Shown one piece after another: positions 44,271 to 44,811 of a stretch of 44,811 bases of DNA. The position numbers were made by a program, and so were the translations under genes. The notes beneath the pieces were generated by a model that had not been told where the DNA came from, ran no database searches, and saw nothing but the letters and a program-made list of their open reading frames with translations. The number at the start of each line of letters is the position of its first letter. Position 1 is the stretch's first letter. The DNA is from Lachnospiraceae bacterium (GTDB lineage Bacteria; Bacillota; Clostridia; Lachnospirales; Lachnospiraceae): NCBI GenBank assembly GCA_028689715.1, contig JAQVCQ010000010.1, positions 1 through 44,811 of the forward strand, given 5' to 3'.

Positions 44271-44322
44271 TTATGAAATTATTACCTGGTCAGATATTGA
44301 AACATCTCCACCTGATAAAAAA

Positions 44323-44404
44323 TGGATGGAGAAGGATTCGAACCTTCGAAGGCGGTGCCAACAGATTTACAGTCTGCCCCCTTTGGCCACTCGGGAATCC
44401 ATCC
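44323..44404 (-). tRNA. tRNA-Tyr (anticodon GTA)
   Basis: Type II tRNA with a long variable arm. Acceptor GGATGGA/TCCATCC, anticodon loop CTGTAAA, discriminator A, no encoded CCA. Confidence 0.95.
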
Positions 44405-44410
44405 ATTAAG

Positions 44411-44483
44411 AGCCGATGATCGGACTCGAACCGATAACCTGCTGATTACAAATCAGCTGCTCTGCCAATTGAGCCACATCGGC
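44411..44483 (-). tRNA. tRNA-Thr (anticodon TGT)
   Basis: Acceptor GCCGATG/CATCGGC, anticodon loop TTTGTAA, T loop TTCGAGT, discriminator T, no encoded CCA. Confidence 0.95.
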
Positions 44484-44508
44484 TGATACTGTTGATCACT
44501 ATACAAAA

Positions 44509-44581
44509 TGGGACCTATAGGGCTCGAACCTATGACCCTCTGCTTGTAAGGCAGATGCTCTCCCAGCTGAGCTAAGATCCC
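44509..44581 (-). tRNA. tRNA-Val (anticodon TAC)
   Basis: Acceptor GGGATCT/AGGTCCC with a G-U pair, anticodon loop CTTACAA, T loop TTCGAGC, discriminator A, no encoded CCA. Confidence 0.95.
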
Positions 44582-44602
44582 GTAGGGTTATGCTATTAAA
44601 AA

Positions 44603-44676
44603 CGACCCAGATCGGACTCGAACCGACGACCTCCGCCGTGACAGGGCGGCGCTCTAACCAACTGAGCCACTGGGCC
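44603..44676 (-). tRNA. tRNA-Asp (anticodon GTC)
   Basis: Acceptor GGCCCAG/CTGGGTC, anticodon loop CTGTCAC, T loop TTCGAGT, discriminator G, no encoded CCA. It is the first tRNA after the 23S gene. Confidence 0.95.
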
Positions 44677-44743
44677 TTATCTTAATGATACCCTCAAAAC
44701 CGAATACATTCGAAACATTTCATCCGCACAAACTTCTTCCTTT

Positions 44744-44811
44744 GGATAAGCCCTCGACCGATTAGTAACATTCAGCTCCATGCATTGCTGCACTTCCACC
44801 CATGTCCTATC
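44744..44811 (-). rRNA. 23S ribosomal RNA, 3' end only
   Basis: Read on the minus strand the window ends with GATAGGACATGGGTGGAAG, GCAGCAATGCATGGAGCTGA and TACTAATCGGTCGAGGGCTT, the conserved last helix region of bacterial 23S rRNA. The gene continues beyond 44811; its 3' end is placed near 44744 by comparison with other bacteria and may be off by a few bases. Positions 44677-44743 before tRNA-Asp hold no 5S gene. Confidence 0.92.

Overview
The window looks like a stretch of a Lachnospiraceae-type (Clostridia, Firmicutes) chromosome. The grounds are the AT-rich composition, strong AGGAGG ribosome binding sites, a B. subtilis-like yaaO-yaaR-holB-yaaT(ricT)-rsmI neighbourhood, a clostridial acpP-fabDGFZ-(FabK/FabX-like)-fabH cluster, lipoproteins with EEAAPA linkers, and seven tRNA genes that do not encode CCA. 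All protein genes except one chemoreceptor lie on the minus strand, so transcription runs from high to low coordinates.

Region by region, from low to high coordinates. Positions 1-14000 hold a sugar/polyol catabolic island: a truncated second sugar-binding lipoprotein, an alcohol dehydrogenase, an AraC regulator, a VOC protein, a ROK regulator, a second dehydrogenase, a complete ribose-type ABC transporter (permease, double ATPase, binding lipoprotein), an SDR, a D-tagatose/D-allulose 3-epimerase, a third dehydrogenase and a FGGY (xylulose-type) kinase. The transporter would import a polyol or rare ketose, the dehydrogenases would oxidise polyol to ketose, the epimerase would invert C3 of the free ketose, and the kinase would send it to the pentose phosphate pathway. 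The two long promoter regions in this island, upstream of the SDR and upstream of the kinase, share an almost identical element just downstream of their -10 boxes.

Positions 14000-26400 carry two chemoreceptors, a FabT-like MarR regulator, a rhodanese lipoprotein, a membrane-anchored Mrr-like nuclease overlapping a DUF188 gene, asnA-asnS, a membrane EAL protein with a degenerate GGDEF domain, and a glycogen debranching enzyme.

Positions 26400-32300 are the fatty acid synthesis cluster. Its flavoprotein gene, in the position expected for fabK, encodes a protein that looks closer to Helicobacter FabX: it has a conserved EGPLAGGH motif and a C-terminal four-cysteine set suited to an Fe-S cluster. 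The promoter of acpP and the region upstream of fabD carry near-identical 21-bp palindromes resembling FabT boxes. The FabT-like regulator is encoded about 15 kb away.

Positions 32300-41800 are housekeeping: rsmI, a tRNA1Val-type methyltransferase, ricT, holB, yaaR, a guanylate-kinase-like protein (where B. subtilis has tmk), pyk, an Orn/Lys/Arg decarboxylase, an HD protein and an L,D-transpeptidase. An MFS transporter and a VTC-like hypothetical protein follow. The window ends with tRNA-Lys, Phe, fMet, Tyr, Thr, Val and Asp, and the 3' end of a 23S rRNA gene. Read in transcription order these form a 23S-tRNA7 unit with no 5S gene directly after 23S.

No insertion sequence, prophage, CRISPR array or obvious pseudogene was seen. 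All functional statements come from reading motifs; no database search was possible.
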